A stretch of 45,978 nt of DNA from Candidatus Omnitrophota bacterium (GCA_016934335.1 JAFGTC010000197.1:1-45978), one strand, 5' to 3'. Counted from the stretch's first letter, positions 1 through 8,967 are shown. The notes: a model not told the origin generated them from the sequence alone. Numbers and translations: made by a program.

Positions 1-10
1 ATTGTAAAAA

Positions 11-239
11 ATGCCAGGGTGCTGGCATAGTGCTAACATCGGAAGCCAAAATTCATGGGTACTATCCCCGAAGAAAGTTTTTACCACGCCCCTCGGCTGT
101 CGTAGTTCCTTTTTAACCTATTAATCCCCTCGATCGAATGATTGCCTCTACGTAAAGGTATTTAATTTTCCCCATAATGTTTATTCCGCTATGGTGTCCT
201 GGTTAGTACGTGCTAACAATTGCCACATCAGGATGGCAA
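11..239. other. Non-coding stretch with several short hairpins
   Basis: No credible gene is seen in the first 327 bases. The stretch holds three short inverted repeats: ATGCCAG/CTGGCAT at 11-28 (loop GGTG), a nearly perfect palindrome GTTAGTAC/GTGCTAAC at 202-217, and TTGCCA/TGGCAA at 220-239. The word GTGCTAACA occurs at about 31-39 and again at 210-218. Function is unknown. Confidence 0.5.
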
Positions 240-256
240 ATCCTATATAGGGGGAT

Positions 257-314
257 TCTTGTTACGTAACAAGATTGTTGGCTTGAACCAACATTTCCGC
301 TCCGGAGCGGAAAT
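257..314. repeat. Three abutting palindromes/hairpins
   Basis: Three inverted repeats lie end to end. Positions 257-274 are a perfect 18-bp palindrome centred on TTACGTAA. Positions 276-293 form TGTTGG, a 6-nt loop, then CCAACA. Positions 293-314 are a perfect 22-bp palindrome centred on CTCCGGAG. The cluster ends 13 bp before the point where a decapitated pseudopilin frame begins. It could be a recombination scar, the end of an unrecognised mobile element or a set of operators. No transposase is nearby. Confidence 0.75.
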
Positions 315-327
315 CGTTGCTTCCTAA

Positions 328-666
328 ACCACTCCCGTATCTTATTTGCCGACAATTTTGAAAGACCCGTTTTTACCTGATGGGGAAGAAGGGGCGGCGG
401 ACAATTTTGCTCCTTGGGATCTCTATCACTTTCGCAACATCCGCGAGGGCTTCATCCTTGGATTGCAAAGCGGCGACGCCGATCCCAAAAGACAATGGCT
501 GGTCCGCAGCGCAGGCCCCACTCGCTGGTTCTATTCGAGTCCTTCCCGCCTTTATCTTTGGATGGCCTACGATATGTCCAACGGCGTGTATAGTGATGGC
601 GATATTATCGTTTTTAATTTAGGAATTTTAGGGATGACGTACATGGGCCGCATGGGCCCGCAGTGA
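328..666 (+). pseudogene. C-terminal fragment of a type IV-pilin-like (pseudopilin) protein
   Basis: The reading frame opens right after an in-frame TAA at 325-327 and begins TTPVSYLPTILKDPF. This matches the conserved mid-protein motif of the other pseudopilins here (LTTPVAY, LTTPLAY, VTTPTAY). It continues through the family C-terminus, with a GP-(x)n-aromatic stretch and AYDMSNGVYSDGDI, to a TGA at 664-666. The N-terminal methylation motif and transmembrane helix (FTLIELL...) are missing, and none of the upstream 327 bases encodes them. A TTG at 346 could start translation, but the product would have no membrane helix or prepilin site, so I call it a remnant. It lies tail to tail with the broken pseudopilin on the other strand, 143 bp apart. 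Confidence 0.8.
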
Positions 667-809
667 TTATATTTCATTCGAATGGATTGAACTAACTCAG
701 TAGTGTGTTTTTCTTTTTGCTGCTTTTGATAAGTTAACGATCCAGGGCGAGTATCGTTCCTTTGAGATCCTATTTTACAATTTCACAGATAGCAGAGCAG
801 ACTTCAATT

Positions 810-1397
810 TTAATACGTTAATGCAGCCGCCCATTTCGCTGTTTTTACGCCGCCGCCTCGAAAGATGTCGCCTCGGCTAAGCAAGCCGTTGGAAGGTTGA
901 TAAATGAGGCCCATTTGCGGATAACTTTCTCCATTATAATCGTCGGCTGCATCTGGGCCGGAACTTTCCAGCAGCCAGACATTACGCGGGAATACAGTGA
1001 AATCATATTTTCTGTCATTGATGAATTGAAAAGTGCCAAGTTCAAAGAAAGGATCGAGTTCTCTTCCATCGGGCGCGTTTCTTCCCTTTTGAACAGCCGA
1101 CTTAAAAGGATTCACGAAAGCGTTTTCATTGACATATGCGACAGGAGTTGTCAGATCGCGAAATCCCGTATAGTGATTCACTCAATTTCCCCAACCATCC
1201 CAAGCCCAACGCGGATAAGAACCTATGTCGAGATAGTAGGATTCTAATGCTGATTGAACCGATTTCATGTTACTGACTGCTCTTGCAACTTTCGCCCGTA
1301 CCTGCGCATTCAAAAAATTCGGCATGGCGATCGCCGCCAGGATGCCTATGATCGCAACAACAATCAGGAGTTCGATTAACGTGAAACTATTGCGCAT
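810..1397 (-). pseudogene. Pseudopilin (type IV-pilin-like) interrupted by one in-frame TGA
   Basis: The gene reads from an ATG at 1397. The N-terminus is MRNS|FTLIELLIVVAIIG, a class III prepilin signal with Phe+1, Glu+5 and a hydrophobic helix, followed by the typical NFLNAQVRAKVARA. Translation runs to codon 71 and meets a TGA at 1184-1182. The next codon, GTG at 1181, continues the same frame for 123 codons with the expected LTTPVAY motif and the C-terminal IYQPSNGLLSRGDI. One nonsense change therefore splits an otherwise full-length protein of about 195 residues. The rest of the window uses TGA as an ordinary stop, so nonsense mutation or a sequencing error is likelier than recoding. The upstream ribosome-binding site is weak. 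Confidence 0.85.
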
Positions 1398-1884
1398 GAT
1401 CGTTTTCCAATCTCACAACTGAACATATGATAGCAAAGCGACATTATGAGTTGAATGTTCCTTTCCGTGTTGCAAAGATCATCATGTGCGTCACTTTAAC
1501 ATAAAATCTACTCATCTTGGATGATTTTTGGCTGAGAAAGAAAGCAGCGAAGTGACGTTGTGTTTGGCCGGTCAGGCTGGAACAACTTTCAGGCGGCTAA
1601 GGCATGCTCATTTTCAGTGTTTTTAAAGCATGCGCCTTCTTGGATTCGGATAAAACTTACAAGAAGAATGAATTTCTCCCTGAAGCCGGACAGACAGGCG
1701 CAACAGTGAATGCTGCAGCGGAAATTAGTAGAAAATTAACTGACGGACTTTTTACCGTTTCGTCTTATCTGCTTGTAACACCGCTCATATGGAATCGGCA
1801 AGAAGGCATTATTTGACTCGAACAGGCTTTGTTGTGTTGCCCCTTCAATACCAATTTGCACCCAATGCCCTTTCAAGGGAAAGT
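1398..1884. other. Intergenic, no supported gene
   Basis: This 487-bp spacer lies between two minus-strand genes. A 70-codon frame at 1604-1816 has no ribosome-binding site or recognisable composition and is not called. An imperfect inverted repeat, AAGGC-ATGCT against AGCATGCGCCTT, lies at about 1598-1637. Confidence 0.5.
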
Positions 1885-2796
1885 TCAATGCTGATTCCAA
1901 TCGCTTATCGACGTGGAAATAGTTAACGCGACTCGAAATCCGACGCCTTCGGTTGGGATGTCGGGATAAAAATTAGGGCGGCGCGCGGATCGCACATTTC
2001 TCGGTCCCGCAAACCAGCCGCCGCCGCGCATGAGGCGCGTTTCACCTGCTGATGGGCCCTGAGGATCGATTTGACTCTCTTTGGAATAACTCCCATACCA
2101 GTCCGAGCACCACTCCCAGGCATTGCCAAGCATATCGTGCAGACCGAAATTGTTGGGAAGAAATGATCCCGCAGGCGAAGGGGCGGCATATCCATCATCG
2201 CAATTGAATACCGCCCAATCCGGCCATTTCTTTTTGGCGGTTTGATCCGCCGCATTTTCGTATAGACAGGCCGCGTCGTCGTTGAGATCGTCGCCCCAAT
2301 AACGGCGTTCCGTCGCATTCGCCCTGCAGGCATATTCCCACTCCGCTTCTGTCGGCAGGCGAAATTCCATCCCTGTCTCAGTTGACAGCCATTTACAGAA
2401 ATCCGTCGCATCATACCAGTTTACATATAAGACGGGTTGATTATCCTCATTTAAACTGAGGCCGTCTTTGCTCTGGCTTGTGTGAGTCGGCCGAAAAGTA
2501 CGATATTGTGCATTCGTAATTTCATATTTGCCCAAATAAAAACTCCGGCTGATAGTCGCCTCATGCTGTGTTTCGTCAGAGCGCCGATCTTTTTCCTCTC
2601 TTGGCGATCCCATGAGAAAGGATCCAGGGGGAATTAAGACCATGATCATAGGGGTGGATGATTCGTCGAGCCCGGGTAATTCAATTTGAATTTCTTCAAG
2701 TCCGGAATCCTGGTTGATGCCGAGATCGACAAGTTCTTGCGCGTCAGCTTGCATGATTGAGAACAATATAAGTGTTAAAATCAAAATACTTTTCAT
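1885..2796 (-). CDS. Secreted SUMF1/FGE-fold protein lacking the catalytic cysteine pair
   Basis: 303 residues. A signal peptide spans roughly residues 1-19 and ends ADA-QE. It is followed by a formylglycine-generating-enzyme-type (FGE-sulfatase/SUMF1) domain at about 45-292: PPGSFLMGS, YLGKYEITNAQY, VNWYDATDFCKWLS, RLPTEAEWEYACRA, FGLHDMLGNAWEWCSDWY, LMRGGGWFAGPRN and VGFRVAL. The start is fixed by a strong AGGAGG at 2811-2806, nine bases before ATG. In true sulfatase-activating enzymes two cysteines follow the RGGS(W/Y) motif. Here residues 258-266 read GGGWFAGPR, without cysteine, so copper-dependent formylglycine formation is unlikely. The fold is also used in EgtB, PvdO, kinase-linked and sugar-binding proteins. 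The physiological role is unknown; export suggests a periplasmic or surface role. Confidence 0.88.
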   Translation of the reverse strand: MKSILILTLILFSIMQADAQELVDLGINQDSGLEEIQIELPGLDESSTPMIMVLIPPGSFLMGSPREEKDRRSDETQHEATISRSFYLGKYEITNAQYRTFRPTHTSQSKDGLSLNEDNQPVLYVNWYDATDFCKWLSTETGMEFRLPTEAEWEYACRANATERRYWGDDLNDDAACLYENAADQTAKKKWPDWAVFNCDDGYAAPSPAGSFLPNNFGLHDMLGNAWEWCSDWYGSYSKESQIDPQGPSAGETRLMRGGGWFAGPRNVRSARRPNFYPDIPTEGVGFRVALTISTSISDWNQH

Positions 2797-3374
2797 TGTT
2801 CATCTCCTCCTTTTATAATGCATTCTAACAAAAGGCTTCACGTGCTCCCTCAACATGTTGATACCGTGAGTGAAAAGTTACGCGCCGTCCAGGGCGCTCC
2901 AGCGGAGCGTCGCCCCCTGCTCCATGCTTTTGAAGATGAAAGAGCCGATTCGATTCTTGTGTTTAAACCGGATCTGTCAGAGCTGAACATAATCTTCTTT
3001 GCACACTTTGGACTGTGCCTTTTCCATTTGGGATCTCCTGGTTCACAGCATACTATGCCGCCTTGCGCTGATATACAAGAATTTATATGGCCTGCGTTTA
3101 TTTTGTGATACAATTGATCTTGAATATCTGATGAAAGAAATAGACGGCCAGTCCGGGGTGAGACAAACCGGACAAACAACCGTTGATCACGATCCTGTCG
3201 AATCTATGATGGGAGGACGCCAGCATTCCGGCGAATAATTCATAGAAGATCTCCATAGATTGTTCCCTCTTTTCTCTTTTACTTCTACAAGATTGTCGAA
3301 TAAATGATTGATGGAGACAGAATTTCAAATATCTTTGACCAGTCTTTACGATTCACAAAAAGGAGGAATTTCTC
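2797..3374. other. Intergenic between divergent genes
   Basis: The 578 bp separate divergently transcribed genes and should hold promoters for both. A small hairpin, CGCTCC-AGC-GGAGCG, lies at 2895-2909. A 96-codon plus-strand frame at 2818-3108 has no ribosome-binding site or recognisable motif and is not called. Confidence 0.45.
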
Positions 3375-4250
3375 ATGAAGAAAAAGTGCGTCGTAACAGT
3401 GGTGTTGGTAGTAAGCGTCTGCAGCATTTCGGGAGGTCAGAATTGGGATATTTATACGCCGTTCGATGATTTTGAAAATGAGGATTGGCATCTTTTCAGT
3501 CCGTTGCCGCTTCCACATCCAAGCGCAACTGTAACACAGAATCCTGACGGAACAGTTACACTGAGGCGCATGGGGGAAGAGTTGGAAAATCAGACGATCT
3601 ATTTGACTCATGACGTATCATGGGACGACTCCAATCCCGATGTCCCTTTTACGTTTGAGTTTCGCGTCCGTGTGGATGAACTGGGCGGAGCCTATGGAGG
3701 CTTAGATTCTAATTTTGATCGTGTTTCGATATACCCGATCAAGCATGAACCCAACGGAACCGATTTGGGTCGGCAGCCCCCTTACGCGAACGGACGATCC
3801 TGGTTGATGAGTTTTGACCAGGATTATATTGGCAGCCGCTACTTTGCAAACGCAAATCTCGAGATCGCCGAGATTGATTTCACATCGTTTCATGTCATCA
3901 CAGTTGTGTGCTGGTTTTATCCCGATATGCTTCAGGATGAAAGCGAGCCGCTGGTTAGTTTTGGAGAGGCGTTCGAGGGCGATAGTTATCCAGATCGAGC
4001 ACTCGGAGATCACAGCCCATGGGATCTGTACATTGATCGAGATTTCTCGCAACCTGTTTTAGAGCAGATGCCGGGGAGCGGGTGGAATGGCTGGGGGCCT
4101 CCGACCGTAGACGCCGACGGAATTATTCAGATAGGATTCCAGGGCCAGACCCGCGGACAATTCACTGTCGACTATTTTAGAACAGGGAATGGCAAAATTC
4201 TTGATCCGAACGAACCGGGAACCGCCGTTTTCGATTGGTCGCTGCAATAA
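3375..4250 (+). CDS. Exported protein of unknown function, beta-rich
   Basis: 291 residues. GGAGG lies just upstream of the ATG. A signal peptide covers about residues 1-21 (MKKK, a Val-rich core, then SISGG-QN). The mature part is acidic, Trp/Phe/Tyr-rich and free of transmembrane segments. Stretches such as FTFEFRVRVDELGG and IIQIGFQGQTRGQFTVDYF suggest a concanavalin-like or jelly-roll beta-sandwich, but no family is recognised. The last residues, TAVFDWSLQ, resemble the end of the beta-helix protein encoded at 6081-7610 (TDVFEWPLY). This hints at a shared C-terminal signal. The gene appears monocistronic. Confidence 0.8.
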   Translation: MKKKCVVTVVLVVSVCSISGGQNWDIYTPFDDFENEDWHLFSPLPLPHPSATVTQNPDGTVTLRRMGEELENQTIYLTHDVSWDDSNPDVPFTFEFRVRVDELGGAYGGLDSNFDRVSIYPIKHEPNGTDLGRQPPYANGRSWLMSFDQDYIGSRYFANANLEIAEIDFTSFHVITVVCWFYPDMLQDESEPLVSFGEAFEGDSYPDRALGDHSPWDLYIDRDFSQPVLEQMPGSGWNGWGPPTVDADGIIQIGFQGQTRGQFTVDYFRTGNGKILDPNEPGTAVFDWSLQ

Positions 4251-4648
4251 AATACGTTTTTTGTTTTTGTCCAATGCTGCACGGTTAGTGCGGATTATCG
4301 CAGAAACATGTCCGGAGAAGGCGCTGGAAATCCACTAACGGATCCCAAGGCTGCCGAATTGACAACAAAATTCTTTGAGCAGCATTTGAAGCCGACGCAT
4401 CACGGAATGGAATGAATCTCGATTCAATCCCGGACAAAGAAACTTCCGTCTTCATTTTTAACCAGTTCCGCCGGTCGTTATACTTGCCTCCAACCCTATG
4501 AATCACCTCGCCCGAAAGAACTCGAATGATTCCTTTTATCGAGTGCCGTTGACAGGACAATCTCTTTTTCAGAACATAAGTAGAATTACTCAAAAGCATT
4601 TTATCTTTGCATGAATGCTTTATTCTATCACTTTTGGGAGAAAATATT
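4251..4648. other. Intergenic, no supported gene
   Basis: 398 bp with no convincing coding potential. A 160-codon antisense frame crosses into the next gene without a ribosome-binding site and is treated as a shadow. The spacer probably carries the promoter of the exported protein starting at 4649. Confidence 0.45.
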
Positions 4649-5203
4649 ATGAAGCAAATCCTATTAATCCTTAACCTCACGCTTGTTGGCCTCTTGCTGT
4701 CTACTGCTGTTTGCACAGCCCAAGATCCGGAGCCTCCGATCACCTGGAAGGGAAATGGAGTCTCCACCTTTATTGGTCAAGATGAAACAAATGACATGGA
4801 CATCGACGTCCGCATCCACATAGATGAGAATGGCGCCGTTACAGGAGAAGTCAGTTCGGAAGAAGGCAGCGCATCAATTAAAAAATTCTATTATGCTGAA
4901 GCCCAGACATACGAATGGCGAGAATATCAGACGCGCGCCGTCGTAATCATTCTTGTGATTAACGAAGATGGAGACAATCCATTGGTCGTACTTATGAGAG
5001 GGCGTGTATTGGTCAACCGTCTTTTGTATGGAGAAACTCTGATCATTCGTCTTTCTTCAGACATTGAAAGCGCACTCGATATGAATGACAAGAGTGCGAT
5101 TCTTTTCGATCCAAAGAATCTCCCGCAAGGTTTATCCAATGTCATCGATAAAGCGATGCCCATAGGATTATTCAAAGTGGAAGGGGCCATGTCATCAGAA
5201 TAA
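4649..5203 (+). CDS. Small exported protein, unknown function
   Basis: 184 residues from the ATG at 4649. I prefer this over the in-frame ATG at 4607 because GGGAG sits nine bases before it and because it gives a proper signal peptide: MKQ, a Leu-rich core, then AVCTAQ. The mature protein begins QDPEPPITWKGNGVSTFIG and has alternating hydrophobic and charged stretches consistent with a small beta-barrel or lipocalin-like sandwich. No family is recognised. A strong intrinsic terminator follows at 5248-5282, so it is probably the end of its transcript. Confidence 0.75.
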   Translation: MKQILLILNLTLVGLLLSTAVCTAQDPEPPITWKGNGVSTFIGQDETNDMDIDVRIHIDENGAVTGEVSSEEGSASIKKFYYAEAQTYEWREYQTRAVVIILVINEDGDNPLVVLMRGRVLVNRLLYGETLIIRLSSDIESALDMNDKSAILFDPKNLPQGLSNVIDKAMPIGLFKVEGAMSSE

Positions 5204-5247
5204 AAAACAACCCGCAAGTAAAATACTCTTCACACTATCACGATCTT

Positions 5248-5282
5248 GAAAAAGGGCATCGCGCAAAGCCGTGCCCTTTTTC
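5248..5282 (+). terminator. Rho-independent terminator after the small exported protein
   Basis: GAAAAAGGGCA at 5248-5258 pairs perfectly with TGCCCTTTTTC at 5272-5282 around a 13-nt loop, so the stem ends in a T-run. It lies 45 bp after the stop codon at 5203. Confidence 0.85.
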
Positions 5283-5424
5283 ATGTATGCTTGGCAGAGA
5301 AGATGGAGTAAATTTTGGACCGCGCACGATCGATGAAAAATGTAATGGAATTCATCTTCGATAAGATCTCTTACTCACTTTTTTATATCAATAGGTGATC
5401 GCACGCAAGTAGGAGAATTGAAAC

Positions 5425-5859
5425 ATGATGCGTATTCTTATGTTAAATATTGGCTGGATAGCAAGCGGCGGCCTACTCTATCTAGCGCTTGGTTATTTAG
5501 GAGTAAGTTTGAATCTGTTCACTTGGGACTTCAATCCAAATGGTCTAACGTATGCATCCGGCTTCTTTACTCTTGCTGCGTTAGCCGGTATTTGGTTTCT
5601 TGCGCGAAACACTCGCGACAACATCACACGAACAATCTCGCTTATCATCTGTTTAACGCTGCTGGGAATCGCCGTGGTCTATGTTCTCCCTCCCGAGAAG
5701 ACTGGCCGTGGTTGGTTTGAACGAAAAATTAGTAGTCCGTTTTGGTTCCGAGGCGGCTGCACATTCTTGTATTCGCTGCCCATATTGTTTTGGAGTTGGA
5801 GTTTGTATGGTTCGCCGAAAAATACTGCCAAATCCAAACATGCTGCAGAACCGTCTTGA
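5425..5859 (+). CDS. Small integral membrane protein, unknown function
   Basis: 144 residues with AGGAG 11 bases before the ATG. Four probable transmembrane helices lie at about residues 6-30, 43-60, 68-87 and 109-127, joined by short loops, with a polar tail (GSPKNTAKSKHAAEPS). It starts MMRILMLNIGWIASGG without a cleavable signal. No family is recognised. It stands alone between a terminator and the beta-helix gene, both on the same strand. Confidence 0.7.
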   Translation: MMRILMLNIGWIASGGLLYLALGYLGVSLNLFTWDFNPNGLTYASGFFTLAALAGIWFLARNTRDNITRTISLIICLTLLGIAVVYVLPPEKTGRGWFERKISSPFWFRGGCTFLYSLPILFWSWSLYGSPKNTAKSKHAAEPS

Positions 5860-6080
5860 ATCGATGAGAAACTGTCGCCCATGAATCACGGAGATTTTCC
5901 ACCGTCTCGGCATGGATTCTCAAATGAAGATGGAATGGGGATTTTTTTTTATTATTTTCAAAATTAGTCTTGATTTCCCTATATCAATACATGAATTTTT
6001 GTAATTCTGGAAAGGTCTGAACATGCGAAGATATCCATCTTGGAAAATGTATTCAGTAATGTATAAGGAGAAATGCGATC

Positions 6081-7610
6081 ATGAGAGATTCCATATCGAA
6101 AATGATTGGCTGTTTTTTTCGGTTTGCTTTGCTGTCGGCGCTCCTTCAAATCCAAGTGGTTGAATCCGCTGAAGTCTTGGTCGATCGAAATGGAAGCGGG
6201 GATTTTACATCATTGAGCGATGCCGTCATTCAATCTTTGAGCAACGGTGAGAGTGATATCATCACCGTTAAATCGGGAACCTACGTGAGTGATCAAAACG
6301 TCGGAGAAATTCTTACATTCATTGGAAGCGACGACATCACGATACAAGGCGAGAATTCAGTGGATCGCCCCATAATCGTTATTCAGCCCAATATCGACAA
6401 TATGCTTTCCGACAACATCGACGGCGTCGTTATTCAAATGGGAGGAGCATTAACCTTTGAAAACCTGATATTTATTCCTTCCGAAGCATTCACTATCGAT
6501 GAGAACATCGACGATTTGTTCGCAGTCTTCAATGCCGGGGGGGAAGGAAATCCATCATCGTTGGATTTAACGTTCCGCAACGTCTTAATTACGCATTCGG
6601 ATATCGACCACCAGCCTGTCACCTCCGACGGCTTTGATGATCCACGGTTTTGGGATAATACGTTCCGGGACGATGCAATCAACGTCGATGCCAATGGACC
6701 TCCGGACGAGCCTATCAATTTACTATTGGACAATGTCGTGATAACCGGATACGGGCAAGCCTCCGATTCCGATGCGCTTGTTTTAGATGGACCGCAGATT
6801 GATTGTACGATCACGGGCGGATCACGTTTTACATATATACGCCGAAGGGGAATTTTTGCCTATAATGTTCAATCTCTGACGATCGAAGGAAGCGATGAGA
6901 ATCCCATTATTGTCTATGGAGCGGGAGAGACCTTGATTCGAGCTTCCGCGGGATTGAGCAATTGGAAATATTTGTGGTGTGTCGGCTTGAACGAAGGCGA
7001 TAACGGCATCACAACGGGCTTCGCTGCACGGATCGACCCTAACGGCGGCGCTTCGGTGGTTGCCGCCAATTGTATTTTTTCAACGGCGCAATACGATGGG
7101 ATGTTCATGAATTTTGATTCCGAATCTCCCTTATCTTATGAATTTCATAATTGCACCTTTCACAATGTTCCCCAACTTATCCGATTTGGATATGTGGGGG
7201 AAGCCGGTCCTTCTGAAAATGTGCAAATGACGGTTTTCGATTCCATCGTGGATAATGCAGATTGGACGGCGCCCAACGATGGCACATACTGGGCGCCGGA
7301 GCCGACCGTTGTCCATTATGGCGACGGAGACAACACGTTGGCTATACTGACGCTTAACAACTTGGCCTATCGTACGCAAACATTTGTTTCGAGCGCCAGC
7401 GGTTCGAGAACGCCCAACACGGAGAATAACATCATCGAAGTCGATGATTTTCAATTTGTTTCTGAAGAACTCTCTCGAAATACTCTGAACACATTTCTTG
7501 TTGCAGCCAATGATGCATTACTTGAAGGAAAAGGAGCCAATGGAAGTTACTTAGGCGGGGCCAGAGTGGAATCTGAAACAACAGACGTCTTTGAGTGGCC
7601 GCTGTATTAG
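6081..7610 (+). CDS. Secreted right-handed parallel beta-helix protein
   Basis: 509 residues with AAGGAG shortly before the ATG. After an N-terminal signal (about residues 1-29, ending VVESAEV) comes the classic pectate-lyase-like opening VDRNGSGDFTSLSDAV, then HITV/IQG-type rungs (DDITIQGENS, LTFENLIFI, LTFRNVLIT, LLLDNVVITGYG, LTIEGSDENPIIV, YEFHNCTFHN). This is the right-handed beta-helix fold of polysaccharide lyases, pectin esterases and surface adhesins. I cannot assign catalytic residues, so substrate and activity stay open. It ends TTDVFEWPLY, similar to the exported protein at 3375-4250. The final codons and stop lie in a 17-bp sequence repeated at once after the gene. Confidence 0.85.
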   Translation: MRDSISKMIGCFFRFALLSALLQIQVVESAEVLVDRNGSGDFTSLSDAVIQSLSNGESDIITVKSGTYVSDQNVGEILTFIGSDDITIQGENSVDRPIIVIQPNIDNMLSDNIDGVVIQMGGALTFENLIFIPSEAFTIDENIDDLFAVFNAGGEGNPSSLDLTFRNVLITHSDIDHQPVTSDGFDDPRFWDNTFRDDAINVDANGPPDEPINLLLDNVVITGYGQASDSDALVLDGPQIDCTITGGSRFTYIRRRGIFAYNVQSLTIEGSDENPIIVYGAGETLIRASAGLSNWKYLWCVGLNEGDNGITTGFAARIDPNGGASVVAANCIFSTAQYDGMFMNFDSESPLSYEFHNCTFHNVPQLIRFGYVGEAGPSENVQMTVFDSIVDNADWTAPNDGTYWAPEPTVVHYGDGDNTLAILTLNNLAYRTQTFVSSASGSRTPNTENNIIEVDDFQFVSEELSRNTLNTFLVAANDALLEGKGANGSYLGGARVESETTDVFEWPLY

Positions 7611-7635
7611 CCATTTATCGCTGTATTAGCCATTT
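7600..7635 (+). repeat. Direct repeat (17 bp, period 19) across a stop codon
   Basis: CGCTGTATTAGCCATTT occurs at 7600-7616 and again at 7619-7635, separated by AT. The first copy contains the last sense codons and TAG stop of the beta-helix gene. It looks like a recent slippage duplication of the gene's 3' end. Confidence 0.9.
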
Positions 7636-7818
7636 GAATAGTGATTCGTCTTCATGAAATAGAGTATTCGAGCAATGATTTGCAATGACAGTCAATAAAT
7701 CACTTGCGGAAATCGCGACGAGAATGGCGCGACCTGGCGCCAAAACAATAATGGCGCTTTGTTAAAAGTCCGGAAACGATATGATTTTCTTGAAAAAGCA
7801 CTAGAAAGGAACAAATCA

Positions 7819-8967
7819 TTGGACCTATTAAGAGCAACAATCCGAATCAGTTGTCTCGCAATGCTGACGTCATTATCTTTGGCGTACGCTCAACCGCAAG
7901 GAAACCGCCCCCCTCAATTTGTGTCGCCTGAGATTTCCGCCGATCATCAAGTCACATTTCGCATTAATGCTCCTGAAGCTGAATCGGTATTGCTCAGCGG
8001 CGGCGATATTCCCAACGCCGGGCGGGGATTGGAGATGAAGAAAAGCGAAGAAGGCGTCTGGGAACTGACAATAGGTCCGATCGATCCCGGCGCATACCGC
8101 TATAACTTTAATGTGGATGGCGTATCTGTAATCGATCCTCGTAATCCAAAAACAAGCGAATCCAACATGAATGTGTGGAGTCTGATCTATATCCCCGGCG
8201 CGGATTTTTTAGACGTAAAACGAGTGCCGCACGGCGCCGTGTCGGTGATAACCTATTATTCCAATTCGTTAGAACGCTTTCGACGGATGCACGTTTACAC
8301 CCCTCCGGGATATGAATCGGGTCAAGGAGAATATCCGATTCTCTATTTACTGCATGGCGCCTTTGATTGCGATAATTCGTGGTCGACAGTGGGTCGAGCC
8401 GGCTTCATCCTGGACAACCTGATCGCCGCCCAAAAAGCCAAGCCCATGGTGGTTGTAATGCCGGCCGGTCATACGGGCCCGTTTACGTGGGGATCGAGAT
8501 TGCCCATGGATGAGTTCGTAAAAGATTTCATCAACGATATCAAGCCGTTTGTCGAAAAAAGATTCCGTGTATACACGGATCGGAAAAACCGGGCGATTGC
8601 AGGCCTTTCGATGGGAGGGGGGCACACATTGGACATCGCCTTCTCCAATCTAAAAGACTATGCCTATATCGGGGTTTACAGTTCTGGTATCTTCGGGATT
8701 ACAGGAAGTGGCCCAGGCGGGAATTCAGATCCATCATGGGAGGAGCGGCATAAAGAAACATTGGATGACGCCGAACTGAAAAAAGGTCTCAACCTGATTT
8801 GGTTTGCAACAGGGAAGGATGATTTTCTTATCGATACATCCAAGGCTACCGTTGAGATGTTGAAGAAACATAAGTTCGACGTGGTATACAAAGAGACGGC
8901 CGGCGGGCATACGTGGATCAATTGGCGAGACTATTTAAACGAATTTGCGACTCTGATCTTTCAATAA
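7819..8967 (+). CDS. Secreted alpha/beta-hydrolase esterase with N-terminal E-set (CBM48-like) domain
   Basis: 382 residues from a TTG at 7819, chosen because AAGGA lies eight bases upstream and because it yields a clean signal peptide (residues 1-24, ending LAYA-Q). A TTG at 7759 would add 20 charged residues and has no ribosome-binding site. Residues 35-125 form an early-set beta-sandwich (VTFRINAPEAESVLLSGGD, GAYRYNFNVDG) as in the feruloyl/acetyl xylan esterases related to XynZ and IroE. The esterase domain covers about 140-382: LYLLHG, nucleophile Ser264 in AGLSMGGG, probable acid Asp334/335 (GKDDFL) and His364 (GGHTW). It probably releases ester-linked groups from plant-type or other polysaccharides outside the cytoplasm. 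Exact substrate is unknown. Confidence 0.88.
   Translation: MDLLRATIRISCLAMLTSLSLAYAQPQGNRPPQFVSPEISADHQVTFRINAPEAESVLLSGGDIPNAGRGLEMKKSEEGVWELTIGPIDPGAYRYNFNVDGVSVIDPRNPKTSESNMNVWSLIYIPGADFLDVKRVPHGAVSVITYYSNSLERFRRMHVYTPPGYESGQGEYPILYLLHGAFDCDNSWSTVGRAGFILDNLIAAQKAKPMVVVMPAGHTGPFTWGSRLPMDEFVKDFINDIKPFVEKRFRVYTDRKNRAIAGLSMGGGHTLDIAFSNLKDYAYIGVYSSGIFGITGSGPGGNSDPSWEERHKETLDDAELKKGLNLIWFATGKDDFLIDTSKATVEMLKKHKFDVVYKETAGGHTWINWRDYLNEFATLIFQ

Noticed and set aside
202..239. Possible integron attC-like site (GTTAG...CTAAC)
   Set aside because: The core words do not fit the RYYYAAC/GTTRRRY consensus, and no integrase or cassette array is present.
1604..1816. 70-codon plus-strand frame
   Set aside because: No ribosome-binding site, signal or recognisable composition.
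2818..3108. 96-codon plus-strand frame upstream of the exported protein
   Set aside because: No ribosome-binding site or family motif; it lies where divergent promoters are expected.
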